A DNA stretch of 64,000 nucleotides from Ulvibacter litoralis. GTDB lineage: Bacteria; Bacteroidota; Bacteroidia; Flavobacteriales; Flavobacteriaceae. The stretch lies in the NCBI RefSeq assembly GCF_900102055.1, contig NZ_FNBA01000004.1, positions 220,705-284,704 of the forward strand, read 5' to 3'. The notes under the pieces were generated by a model that saw only the letters and a program-made list of their open reading frames with translations, was not told the DNA's origin and ran no database searches. Positions 32,201 to 40,561 of the stretch are shown in pieces. The position numbers were made by a program, and so were the translations under genes. Within the stretch, counting starts at the first letter, position 1, and every line of letters starts with the position of its first letter.

Positions 32201-34141
32201 CTCTCTGTCATCTGGATGAATTAGGCTAATCCAGTTTTCAACATCTTTTAAAAAGTTTTCATTTATACCAAAAATATTATCTAACACTTCAGAGCTATCC
32301 CAAATACCAGTATTAAGATCTAAAGAATAAGAACCTATATTGGCCACAATTTGCGATTGCCTTAATTCAAATTCTCTTTGTAAAAGGTTTATTTCTATAT
32401 TCTTTTGATTGGTAATGTTTTGCATTGTTCCAATCATTTTAATTGGAATGCCATCATCATCAAAAAATAATTCTCCTACACCATGAGTCCAAATTTCTTC
32501 TTTAGTGTCGAATTTTAACACCCGATATTCTTTATTAAATCTTTTATTGTTACAAATACAACTATCAAAATAGTTAAGTACTTCTTCTTTTTCATTTGGA
32601 TGAATAAGGTCGATCCAACTTTCTATAGTTTTAACAAATGAATGATCTATTCCTAAAATTTTGTCCAAGATATCAGAGCTTTCCCAAGTTCTGTTTTTCA
32701 AATCTACTGTGTAAGATCCTATATTAGCAACTATCTGTGATTGTCTTAAATTATATTCACTTTCAAGAAGTTTTATTTCTGCTTTTTTACGCTCAGTAAC
32801 ATTTCGTCCTATCGAAAGTACTTTGCCATCTTTCTGTATTTTGGCAGAGATTTCAATGTCTACTAACGATTTGTTTTTACAGATGAATTGTCTTTCAAAA
32901 ACAACTGATTCTCCACTAAGTATTCTATTGTGTAATTCGGTGCTTTCAATAATATCGCCAACAATTATATCTTGAAGTTTTAAGGTTGAAAACTCTTCCT
33001 TAGTAAATCCTAATATTTCATGGGTTGCTTTATTGAAATCATAAATTACACCATCAAAAGTAAACGTAAGAATGGCATCGTTGGCTTGATTAATTAACGA
33101 TCTGTATGCTTCGTCTTTTTTTTTAACTTCAGCAATGATATTAAATTTTACAATTGCCATTTTGGCTAAACTAACTGCAGAGGTTAATTCTTTAATATCT
33201 TCTAAAGACGGTGCTTTAATAGTTTTGCTATATATGGCAAAAGTCCCTAAAACTGAATTTTCTTCTGAAAGGATAGGGATAGACCAACACGATTTTAAAT
33301 TGTGTTGTAATGCAAGCTCCTTATAATCTTTCCATAATTTATCTGTACTTATGTCTGAAACGATTACCGGTTTTTTAATAAATGCAGCTGTACCACAGGA
33401 GCCAATATTTAGCCCTATTTGAAGGTGTTCAACAGCAGAATTATATGCCTTAGGTAACCTTGGTGCGGCTATTAAATTTAAGTGAGTACCTTCATGATTT
33501 AATAAACTAATAGAAGCAAAAAACGCTGGTTTAAGTGCTTCATAATTTTCGATGATATGATTAAACACTTTTTTAATAGGCGTGTTGTTCGCTATTAAGT
33601 CTAATATTGCATTTTCATTTATTAATTTTTGCTCAACTTTTTTACGTTCAAAAATTTCTTTTTCTAAATCTATTTTTTTTTGTTCTAACTTGGTAATTAG
33701 ACGATTGCTATATAGCTTTAAAACCTCATGTTCTGAATACATTTCTTTTTCTTGAGGTTTTTTGGGAGCCTCATCTTCATCGAGTATTTTTTTAACTACT
33801 TGAATTATTTTGTCTGGATTTGTTGGTTTTCGTAAAAAGTAAGTCGCGCCAAGTTTTAAGGCAAAATCTTCATCTGTCTTTTCAATATAAGTGGAGGTGT
33901 AAAAAATAAAAGGAATGTTTTTAAATGCCTCGTCTTTTTTACATGCTTGACAAAACATATAACCATCCATTACAGGCATTAAAATATCCGAAATAATTAA
34001 AGAAACTTTCGTTTTATGAAGCTTTCCTAATGCTTCCTTGCCATCGTTAGCTTCAATAACTTTATAGCCTGCTTGTTCCAGTATTACTTTTAGTAAGTAA
34101 AGATTCTCAAATAAGTCATCTACTATTAATATAGTTTTCAT
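29255..34141 (-). CDS. Giant REC-GAF-PAS6-GAF-AAA+-Fis transcriptional regulator, 1628 aa
   Basis: Domains in order: receiver 1-120 (Asp52 in SDILMPVMDG); coiled coil; GAF 175-335; PAS 340-452; four tandem PAS_3/PAC repeats at about 458-580, 585-710, 715-838 and 843-966, each opening with a variant of RQSQIVANIGSY; PAS 970-1092; GAF 1110-1268; coiled coil; AAA+ 1318-1550 with Walker A GESGTGKE at 1346-1353 and Walker B FLDE near 1415; Fis-type HTH 1588-1628. It is a sigma-54-dependent activator by architecture, but the sigma-54 contact motif reads GSFSGA (1393-1398) rather than GAFTGA. No transmembrane segment is present, so it senses cytoplasmic signals. A TAnnTTTG box (TACTTTTG) on this strand lies about 50 bases before the start. 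Confidence 0.9.
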   Translation of the reverse strand: MKTILIVDDLFENLYLLKVILEQAGYKVIEANDGKEALGKLHKTKVSLIISDILMPVMDGYMFCQACKKDEAFKNIPFIFYTSTYIEKTDEDFALKLGATYFLRKPTNPDKIIQVVKKILDEDEAPKKPQEKEMYSEHEVLKLYSNRLITKLEQKKIDLEKEIFERKKVEQKLINENAILDLIANNTPIKKVFNHIIENYEALKPAFFASISLLNHEGTHLNLIAAPRLPKAYNSAVEHLQIGLNIGSCGTAAFIKKPVIVSDISTDKLWKDYKELALQHNLKSCWSIPILSEENSVLGTFAIYSKTIKAPSLEDIKELTSAVSLAKMAIVKFNIIAEVKKKDEAYRSLINQANDAILTFTFDGVIYDFNKATHEILGFTKEEFSTLKLQDIIVGDIIESTELHNRILSGESVVFERQFICKNKSLVDIEISAKIQKDGKVLSIGRNVTERKKAEIKLLESEYNLRQSQIVANIGSYTVDLKNRTWESSDILDKILGIDHSFVKTIESWIDLIHPNEKEEVLNYFDSCICNNKRFNKEYRVLKFDTKEEIWTHGVGELFFDDDGIPIKMIGTMQNITNQKNIEINLLQREFELRQSQIVANIGSYSLDLNTGIWDSSEVLDNIFGINENFLKDVENWISLIHPDDRELMKNHLENDVIKNHEKFNKEYRLLNLKNKKEIWVHGIGELIYDSTGNPIKMIGTIQDITLRKRAEVKLLESEYNLRQSQKIANIGSFSFDVDTKTWKCSEILDNIYGFKSDTIKTVDTWVDIIHPEDKKEVLDHYKTNVLEQKKKFNKEYRIIRNNDHKVLWVHGFGELIEDSEGNPLKVIGTTQDINDRKLAELKLQENERSLLVAQKIAKIGSFNLDLKKQKTRTSNTFNQIIGLDPKVEVTVDVWKNIVHPEDKVFIKETVLESIKLKKQFSLEYRVIVKNKSREQLKWIHGIGDVIFENGEAISFYGTIQDITERKKTELELKVANEFTDNLVMSMQEGLLTVDLEGTILKVNDSLCKILGYSEQELIGMELPYPFAKAEDYENMLKIKDEVAKGNAPSFKLEFVRKDGSTFIASFLTGLIKNDNGVVIAIFATIKDVSEEEKVKMALQEVALKSAQKKDVILKLAGLVGVDYKNALKTITKEASKTLNVARVSIWSFNADKTELHCEHLYDVRYKSHLEGFVLRKVDNPDYFEALSKYKSLRITDALTNKITAKFAENYLIPNHIESLLDVFVNSTNGSYGILCFEHVGEPRAWDANEQEFATSIASTVSLMIESRERKIAENRTILTNKKLTEVNKELNTLKKQLEQENVYLRHELDLVFNYEEMVYGSEAFSNVLNEVEKVATTNATVLLLGESGTGKELLARAIHNTSLRNKKPLIKVNCSAIPRELLESELFGHKKGSFSGAVTNKIGKFELADGGTLFLDEIGELPLDMQPKILRFLQEGEIEVVGGLASKKLDVRVIAATNRNLKEEIEKKQFREDLFFRLNVFPIIVPPLRKRKDDIPLLVEHFVDKFNKAYDKKIKYIPEDAMNQLKDYHWPGNIRELENLIERALILSESTTLLIPGFETTSQKTKQLSNSKDSSLNAIQRNHILQVLEECNWKISGPKGASVVLDIKPSTLRDKMNKLGILKPIKK

Positions 34142-34343
34142 ACTAATTAATTCTGGTTTTTAGCAAAGTATATATTTTTCATCTGTTAGACAAAAGTATT
34201 CATATTATAGGTCGTTCTATATTTCCTGTGTTTACTTCCGTTTTATTTTTTTTAACTTTAGCGATAGCTAAAAAAATGAGTGCTAAAATAATGGTATTTA
34301 TTGTAAATAATACTCTTAAATTAAACACTAATTCTGATTACTA

Positions 34344-36707
34344 TTAAGTGTCAATTTTGTGTTTTAAAGGTACTCTAAATGTAAAAGTGCTTCCTTTTCC
34401 TAGTTTACTTTGTACTTCAATTGTTCCTCCTAACTTTTCAATTAAATTTTTGCTAATAGTTAACCCCAATCCAGTTCCGGGTAGGTTTTTGTTTAATATT
34501 CCATCAACTTGCGTAAACGGTTGAAATAATTTTGTGAGATTTTCAGCACTTATTCCAATACCTTGATCTATTACCTGTGTAACTAATCGCTTATCAATGA
34601 TAGTTACTTTTATTCGTATAGTTCCTTTTTTTGAAAATTTAATAGCATTTGAAAGTAAATTTAATAATACTTGCTCTATTCTTCTTTCTTCACTTTCAAG
34701 TAATACCTCCATTTCTGTGATCTCAGTACTAATTTTAAGTCCTTTTGCTGAAACTTGTGGTGTTATAAATTGAATTGTTCTTTCAAGACAAGTTAAATAA
34801 TCAAAAGTTTGAAAAGAGACATTTAATTTACCCGCTTCTATTTTTGAAAAATCTAAGATATCATTAATTAAACTTAATAATTGTTCGCCACTATTTTTGA
34901 CCATTCCAATTTGCTTTTTTTGCTCATCATTTAGGGGGCCTGACACTTCTTTTAATAAGATTCCCGTAAAACCAATTATTGAGTTCATTGGGGTTCTTAA
35001 TTCATGTGACATTGTGGCTAAAAATGCAGATTTCATTAAATCTGCAGATTGTGCTTTAACTTTTTCTTTCTCTAATTCTGAAGTTCTAGATTTTACTAGC
35101 TGTTCTAAATTGTTTTTATTTTTTTCTAATTGAAGTTCATTTTTTTTACGTTCTGTAATATTTTTAGCTACTATTCCTAAAGCAATTGGATTCGCAGCGA
35201 TTTTATCATTAATTAAGAAACCAGACATTTCAATGGGGAAAATATCTTTCGTTTTAAAATTTTTAAAAATAGCTTCACCATTCCATTTATTTGCTTTGCG
35301 AATATTAACTAAGTGTTCATTGTCAATAGTCTCATGGTAATATTCGGGAAAAAAATCTTTAATGTCTTTAGGAAGCTCTTCATCTAGTTCTAAACCTACC
35401 ATTTTTTTTCCCATTTTATTTAAATAAATAGGTTTGCCTTCTAGAGTCGCTAGGCCAATAAATTCATCACTTGTTTCAATTAAGGAAAGCAGCATTTGAG
35501 CTTTTTCTTCTGCCTTTTTCTTTTCAGTAATGTCCCTAACGATTCCAATTATAAACGCATTTCCATTCTCATCAATGAACCTCGTTTTCTTCGTAGAAAT
35601 GACCTGTTTTCCTCTTCCTTGAATCGTGAAACTTTCTTCACTTATATCTTCAATACCCGTTCTGAACACTTTTTTATCTACATTTAAAAAATATTCAGAT
35701 TCCTCTGGCGTCAGTTCTTCAGCCATTGTTTTACCAATTACATCAGATTTTTGGATGTTAAACATTTTACAAAAGGCATCATTAACGATACGCATTCGAC
35801 TTTGGTCATCTTTTACAAATAGGGGATCTCCAATATTATTTATAATGTTGTCTAGATTTCGTTCATTTTTAATTAAGACTTTCTTTTTTTCCAGACGTTC
35901 AGTGATGTCTGTAAAATAAATACATAATCCTTGCGAAGATGGGTGAATTCTGTTTTCAAACCACTTTCCTAAAGGTTCATAATATTCTTTAAGAAATTGT
36001 GTTTCTTGAGTTTTTACGGCTTTATGGTAAGCTACATAAAAATGATTGCCAATACTTTTAGGAAACTCCTCCCAAATATTTTTACCAATCAATGTACTCG
36101 CTTTTCTACCAGTAAGTTCTTCTGCCTTTTTATTAATATAAGAATAACACCAATTTGTATCTAAAAATATAAAGCCATCAGATATGTTATTCAATATGAA
36201 ATCTAATTGAGGTGCTTTTTTTATTTTTTTTGTAACGGATACGTGTTTTTTTCTATTGTTTAAAACTGAAAATAGATGTTTGTTATGAGAGGCTACATCA
36301 CTAGCTGTCGTAGTTTCTATGTCGTTTCTAATGATGATAATATAAGCTATAATTTCACCTTTACTATTTTTAATGCTTGTTAAAAAATTAAATGCTTGAA
36401 ATCGTTCTCCTTTTTTATCTATATAAATACTTTTGAATTCTTGATTTAAGTTGTTTGTAACTAATTGGTTAAAGCGTGTTTTGTAATCTTCATAAAACTC
36501 TGAAGGCCAAAATGGAAATGGGAATGTAACTCCTTCTAATTCACCTTTATTAAATCCTGTTATTTTACTAAGTTCAGTATTGATTGTTATTATTTTACCT
36601 TCAAGGTTCATTATTATTAACCCATCAAGTAATGATTCAATATAATTTTCAGAAAATTCAGTAGAATGTTTTAATTCATTCAGTAATAGTATGTCCTCAT
36701 TATTCAT
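34344..36707 (-). CDS. Cytoplasmic multi-PAS histidine kinase
   Basis: 787 residues without membrane segments. Four PAS domains at about 20-128, 160-275, 280-398 and 405-520, a coiled coil, HisKA with His568 in ATMSHELRTPMNSIIGF, and HATPase about 670-782 with NLLSNAIKF, DQGIGI and GTGLGLTISK. There is no receiver of its own. It lies upstream of the giant regulator whose N-terminus is a receiver, 202 bases apart and on the same strand, so a kinase to regulator pairing is the simplest reading. The response regulator at 27586 is another possible partner. Confidence 0.92.
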   Translation of the reverse strand: MNNEDILLLNELKHSTEFSENYIESLLDGLIIMNLEGKIITINTELSKITGFNKGELEGVTFPFPFWPSEFYEDYKTRFNQLVTNNLNQEFKSIYIDKKGERFQAFNFLTSIKNSKGEIIAYIIIIRNDIETTTASDVASHNKHLFSVLNNRKKHVSVTKKIKKAPQLDFILNNISDGFIFLDTNWCYSYINKKAEELTGRKASTLIGKNIWEEFPKSIGNHFYVAYHKAVKTQETQFLKEYYEPLGKWFENRIHPSSQGLCIYFTDITERLEKKKVLIKNERNLDNIINNIGDPLFVKDDQSRMRIVNDAFCKMFNIQKSDVIGKTMAEELTPEESEYFLNVDKKVFRTGIEDISEESFTIQGRGKQVISTKKTRFIDENGNAFIIGIVRDITEKKKAEEKAQMLLSLIETSDEFIGLATLEGKPIYLNKMGKKMVGLELDEELPKDIKDFFPEYYHETIDNEHLVNIRKANKWNGEAIFKNFKTKDIFPIEMSGFLINDKIAANPIALGIVAKNITERKKNELQLEKNKNNLEQLVKSRTSELEKEKVKAQSADLMKSAFLATMSHELRTPMNSIIGFTGILLKEVSGPLNDEQKKQIGMVKNSGEQLLSLINDILDFSKIEAGKLNVSFQTFDYLTCLERTIQFITPQVSAKGLKISTEITEMEVLLESEERRIEQVLLNLLSNAIKFSKKGTIRIKVTIIDKRLVTQVIDQGIGISAENLTKLFQPFTQVDGILNKNLPGTGLGLTISKNLIEKLGGTIEVQSKLGKGSTFTFRVPLKHKIDT

Positions 36708-36883
36708 AAATATATGATAGCTATCCTTTTAAATTTTCAGAAAAAATAAAGAGATATAAGTTATGACCCTTTAAGATAAGCTATTTAAGATTAAAAAATA
36801 AAATAAATGTTATCGGAATTTTTAAAGTAGATAAATTATGTAAAACAATGAGACCTAAAGTTTTGAGTATATTTTATGGTATA

Positions 36884-36912
36884 AAAAAAGAGGTGTCAAA
36901 TTCTGACACCCC
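36884..36912 (-). terminator. Rho-independent terminator for the FG-GAP gene
   Basis: Stem GGTGTCA (36892-36898), loop AATTC, stem TGACACC (36904-36910). Read on the - strand the hairpin is followed by a T-rich run (CTCTTTTTTTAT), just downstream of the gene ending at 36941. A shorter T run on the + side is also present. Confidence 0.8.
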
Positions 36913-36940
36913 TTTTAACCAAATTAAAAAATGAACCTAC

Positions 36941-38437
36941 TTAATCTATCTTGACAATTTTTTTTGTGCTTTTAGCTCCATCATTTCCAACAATATCTAA
37001 AAAGTAAATTCCCTGAGCAACGCCAGAAACATCCAATTGATGTTCTTTAGATGCCACAATAGATGTTTCTTTTATAATCATTCCAAGTTCGTTTATAAGT
37101 TTGATTTCAGAAATTAAACTGCTAGATGTTGTAATTGTAATATACTCTTTAGCAGGAACAGGATATACCGAAAAAGCTTCAGAAGGGTGTCCATTAGTAA
37201 TTCCTCCAAGGATGCTAGGGTCTTTAAAAATATAAGCTGAACCAGCATCACTTTCTTCGTTATTACCAGTTACATCATGATCTTCTCTTGCAGCACCAAC
37301 AATCATTTCATTTTCATACATAGCAACACTCCAACCATAAAAATCTTCGCCTTCAGTATCATCTCCTTGCACAATTTGATCTTCAACCCAGAGACCATTA
37401 TTATCTTTTTTATAGAAATAAACTTCTCCTGCTTCAAAGCCATAGATGTGTGGAGCTGCAATAACTAGGTGCTCCTCATGAATTTCTGTAACCCAACCAA
37501 AATGCGTTGCCTCTGTTGAAGGGTTTCCATTTAATTTTTGTGTTTCAGTCCAAGTTCCTTGGTTATCTTTTTCAAATACATAGGCGCTTCCTTGTTCAGA
37601 ATCAGCACCATAAGCTCCAACGATTAATTGATCTCCTGATATGCTTACTGAAGAGCCAAAGAAATTTTCATCAAGTCTATCTGAAGCTGTAATCGTTTGT
37701 TCATATTCAAACATCCCACTACTATTTTTTACATATATATACGCTGCTCCTTTACGTTGGTCTACATTTTGAGCACCAATTAATAAATAATCTCCTGAAA
37801 TAGAAACGCCTATTCCAAAAGCTGCATCTTGTTGTGACGCAGGGTTTGTAATTTTTTGAGTTTCTTCCCATACGCCAGCTACTTCCGTAAAAATATAAAC
37901 AGACCCAATCCATCCGTTTTCACCAGGAGCTCCAGCTATAATTGTATTTCCTTGAATGGCTAACGAAGTAGGATTCATTCCCAATTTCGCATCATTTGTC
38001 AAGTCGGAAGCGACAATCTTTGTATCAAGTTCCCAATTATCATTTATGTTATCGTATACATATAAAGCTCCAGCTCTTATTACCCCATCTACATCAGCTC
38101 TTCCCGCTGCTACAACTAAATAATCTTCTGAAATTTTCACTCCACCTCCATATTCAGCACCTTCGTTTGAATCTGTTGCAGCTAATTCTTGCGTAAAGTT
38201 CCAAGCTCCTTGGCTGTCTTTACTATATACATAAGCTGCTCCCGATGCAAACGTTTCTCTCGAAGCACCAACAATCGCTAGGCCATCAGTAATTGCTACA
38301 GAAGTGCCATATTCTCCTCGCCTTTCTCTATTTTCTGAAACAACTTTTGCTTCTTGAGTAAATTGGGCTTCTGCGTTTGTAACTCCAAACAAACATGCCA
38401 GAATAATAAGGCTTTTTGTAATGTTAAATTTTGTCAT
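36941..38437 (-). CDS. Secreted FG-GAP repeat protein with T9SS C-terminal sorting domain
   Basis: 498 residues from the preferred start. A signal peptide ends in CLFGVTNAEAQ. About seven FG-GAP/integrin-type repeats follow, each with a pattern like GTSVAITDGLAIVGAS and YVYSKDSQGAWNFTQ, predicting a beta-propeller. The last 75 residues (SVYPVPAKEYITI ... GIYFLDIVGNDGAKSTKKIVKID) are a type A type IX sorting domain, so the protein is exported across the outer membrane and attached or released. The frame is open to 38569, but ATG 38437 gives a proper signal peptide and the upstream 44 residues do not. The ligand is unknown. A strong terminator follows. Confidence 0.87.
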   Translation of the reverse strand: MTKFNITKSLIILACLFGVTNAEAQFTQEAKVVSENRERRGEYGTSVAITDGLAIVGASRETFASGAAYVYSKDSQGAWNFTQELAATDSNEGAEYGGGVKISEDYLVVAAGRADVDGVIRAGALYVYDNINDNWELDTKIVASDLTNDAKLGMNPTSLAIQGNTIIAGAPGENGWIGSVYIFTEVAGVWEETQKITNPASQQDAAFGIGVSISGDYLLIGAQNVDQRKGAAYIYVKNSSGMFEYEQTITASDRLDENFFGSSVSISGDQLIVGAYGADSEQGSAYVFEKDNQGTWTETQKLNGNPSTEATHFGWVTEIHEEHLVIAAPHIYGFEAGEVYFYKKDNNGLWVEDQIVQGDDTEGEDFYGWSVAMYENEMIVGAAREDHDVTGNNEESDAGSAYIFKDPSILGGITNGHPSEAFSVYPVPAKEYITITTSSSLISEIKLINELGMIIKETSIVASKEHQLDVSGVAQGIYFLDIVGNDGAKSTKKIVKID

Positions 38438-38594
38438 TGAATAAATTTTAGGATTAGTTTTTTTTAAAAGAAGGTTAGAAAGTATACTTTCTATTCTTCC
38501 CTCAGATTCAATAAAAGTAGCTATATGTAGGGATTTAAGGCCTAAAATAGGGGGGACATTTTGTGACATCTCTATCTAAATACGTGACAGTAGC

Positions 38595-40247
38595 CTAAAT
38601 AGTGGAAAGATAGGAGTGAAGTGTATGATTTTCTGGCACATTCATTTTTTTCGAAATTCGTTCTTTTCTTTTTCTACAAGATTGTGGTGTGATATTTAAA
38701 AGAGATGCGATTTCCTTATAACTTAAATTCATGTATATGAAAGTTAAAAAACGAACATCATTTGGTGTTAATTGCGGGTGTTCTGCTCTTAATCGGTCTA
38801 GAAATCCTTGATTTAATTCTTCAAAATGCATAAAAAAACTATCCCATTGGGTGTCTTTTTTTAAATGTTTTTTTAAATCATTAATTTGACTTTTCAACGA
38901 GGAGTTTGTTGGAATTTGTGTGTTCTGCGACAAGGATTGAATAACCTCTTCTATAAGCTCATTTTTACTAGCTAAGTACATAGCTCGTGACGTCAATTCT
39001 CTGTTTTTTAGTTCTAGTTCGTTTTTAAGACGTTCTTTTTCTAATAATACTAATGCTTCTTTTTCACGATGCTGTTCTTCCATTAGTAGGTGATCGCTTT
39101 TTTCTTTTGCTAACTCTAACTCTACAATTCTTTTTCGCTGTTTGTGCTTAAGAGAGTTGTTTTTGTAAATCCAAACTAAAAAACCCATTAAAATGATAAG
39201 ACCAATAATAAGGGTGTAAAAAAACTGCTTTTCCTGTTGTAATGTTTTTTTGCTTTCTGAAATTTCGTGTTGGTAGTTTTGAATTTGAAATTTTAACTTT
39301 TCACTTTTAAATAAGGCACTGTTCTTAATTGTATGGAGAGTATCTGTGGCAATAATAACCGAATCTTTATAAGCCATAGCCTTTTTAAAATCATTTATTT
39401 TACCGTAAATGATTGCAAGACGATCGTAAATTTTTATGCGCCCTTCAATATTTTCCGGAACAGAACGAGCGCGTAAAGCATATTGTTTGGCAGTTTCTAA
39501 CTGATTTTGGTTTTCATAAATTTCGGTCAATATCAATAAAATTGTTATTTTATCATTCACCGTAATTTGTTCATTTGATAAGTGTAAGTTGTTTATTCTG
39601 GGCAGAATTTCCAAAGCCAATGTTTCAGCTTGACTGTATTTACCTCGTAAAAGCAGGTTTTCAGCTTTGGCAATGTTCGCTAATAAGAGAACGTTAGGGG
39701 TTTCTTTTAATAAAGGGAAAGCTTCTTCAATATATTGTTCGGCAAGATCTAATTTTCCCATTTTATTCAATACCAACGCAAGGTTAATACCATAGGTGCC
39801 AATTTGTTTTTTGTTATCAAGTCTTTTGGCAATTTCATAGGCCTTTAAAAAAGATTCCTCAGATTTAACGGGCTCTTTTTCTTCAATGTATAAAACACCT
39901 ATATTATTATAAACCGCCATTTGCTGCCGTTCACCAAGGTGTTCAATCGCTATTTCATAAGCTTGTAAATAATATTTAAATGCTTCACCGTAATCCAATA
40001 ATAAATAATAGTTGGTCCCAATATTCAGTGTAGCATTAAAGGCCTGCGTGTACCATTCGTTGCGTATGGCTATTTCTTTTGCAGCGATTAATTCATCAAT
40101 AGATTTTGTATGCTCTTTTTCAGATAAAAATTTTACCCCTAAGTCAATACGTGCGACATTATTAGACTGCGTTTCTTGCTGAGCGAAGACTTGTAAGGGC
40201 AATAAATAAGTAAGTAGTAATAGGGTCGCGTAGGCGTTTAAACGCAT
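38595..40247 (-). CDS. TPR protein with membrane helix and C-terminal LuxR-type HTH
   Basis: 550 residues: signal peptide ending in LPLQVFAQQ, about six TPR motifs at 60-330 (AFKYYLQAYEIAIEHLGERQQ and similar), one membrane helix about 352-372 (YTLIIGLIILMGFLVWIY), a coiled coil, and a C-terminal helix-turn-helix (LTPNDVRFLTFIYMNLSYKEIASLLNITP, about 490-550). This is a Bacteroidota-specific one-component design with a periplasmic TPR sensor and a cytoplasmic DNA-binding domain. Its position 158 bases upstream of the FG-GAP gene on the same strand suggests control of that secreted protein, but this is inference. Confidence 0.85.
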   Translation of the reverse strand: MRLNAYATLLLLTYLLPLQVFAQQETQSNNVARIDLGVKFLSEKEHTKSIDELIAAKEIAIRNEWYTQAFNATLNIGTNYYLLLDYGEAFKYYLQAYEIAIEHLGERQQMAVYNNIGVLYIEEKEPVKSEESFLKAYEIAKRLDNKKQIGTYGINLALVLNKMGKLDLAEQYIEEAFPLLKETPNVLLLANIAKAENLLLRGKYSQAETLALEILPRINNLHLSNEQITVNDKITILLILTEIYENQNQLETAKQYALRARSVPENIEGRIKIYDRLAIIYGKINDFKKAMAYKDSVIIATDTLHTIKNSALFKSEKLKFQIQNYQHEISESKKTLQQEKQFFYTLIIGLIILMGFLVWIYKNNSLKHKQRKRIVELELAKEKSDHLLMEEQHREKEALVLLEKERLKNELELKNRELTSRAMYLASKNELIEEVIQSLSQNTQIPTNSSLKSQINDLKKHLKKDTQWDSFFMHFEELNQGFLDRLRAEHPQLTPNDVRFLTFIYMNLSYKEIASLLNITPQSCRKRKERISKKMNVPENHTLHSYLSTI

Positions 40248-40561
40248 TCTTTTATCTTTCTTTATAATGGGTAAATAAGTACGATTTCTCTATAAAGATA
40301 AGAGATTCTGAAGTCTTTGTATTTGATTAGTTTTTGAAATAACTCATATCCTTACATAACCACATGTAAATAATGTATTTAAGAGGAAAGATTTTTTTAT
40401 AGGGATACTTCTTTTACATCCAATATCAATACAGCTAGACTAAAATTTGTGATGGATTAATGGAATAGAATTTTTTTAAATCAATTTAAAAACGAATTTT
40501 TTTTATCGTTTTATTATGATTTTTGAAGTAATAACTTTTCTATTTTTATAGAAAAGCTCCA
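40248..40561. other. Divergent intergenic region without a gene
   Basis: 314 AT-rich bases between the TPR-HTH gene (-) and the SLC13 gene (+). I see no open frame with coding character and no RNA gene. No exact TAnnTTTG box is placed convincingly for either gene. On the - strand TATCTTTA about 35 bases before the TPR gene start is a one-mismatch candidate. A hairpin at 40535-40556 is listed separately. Confidence 0.7.
40535..40556 (+). promoter_or_regulatory. Hairpin in the leader of the SLC13 gene
   Basis: CTTTTCTAT (40535-40543), loop TTTT, ATAGAAAAG (40548-40556): a perfect 9-bp stem ending five bases before the ATG at 40562. If transcribed it would cover the ribosome landing zone; as DNA it is a palindromic operator-like site. 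The role is unknown. Confidence 0.5.

Noticed and set aside
38438..38569. Upstream start for the FG-GAP protein
   Set aside because: It would bury the signal peptide 44 residues inside the protein.
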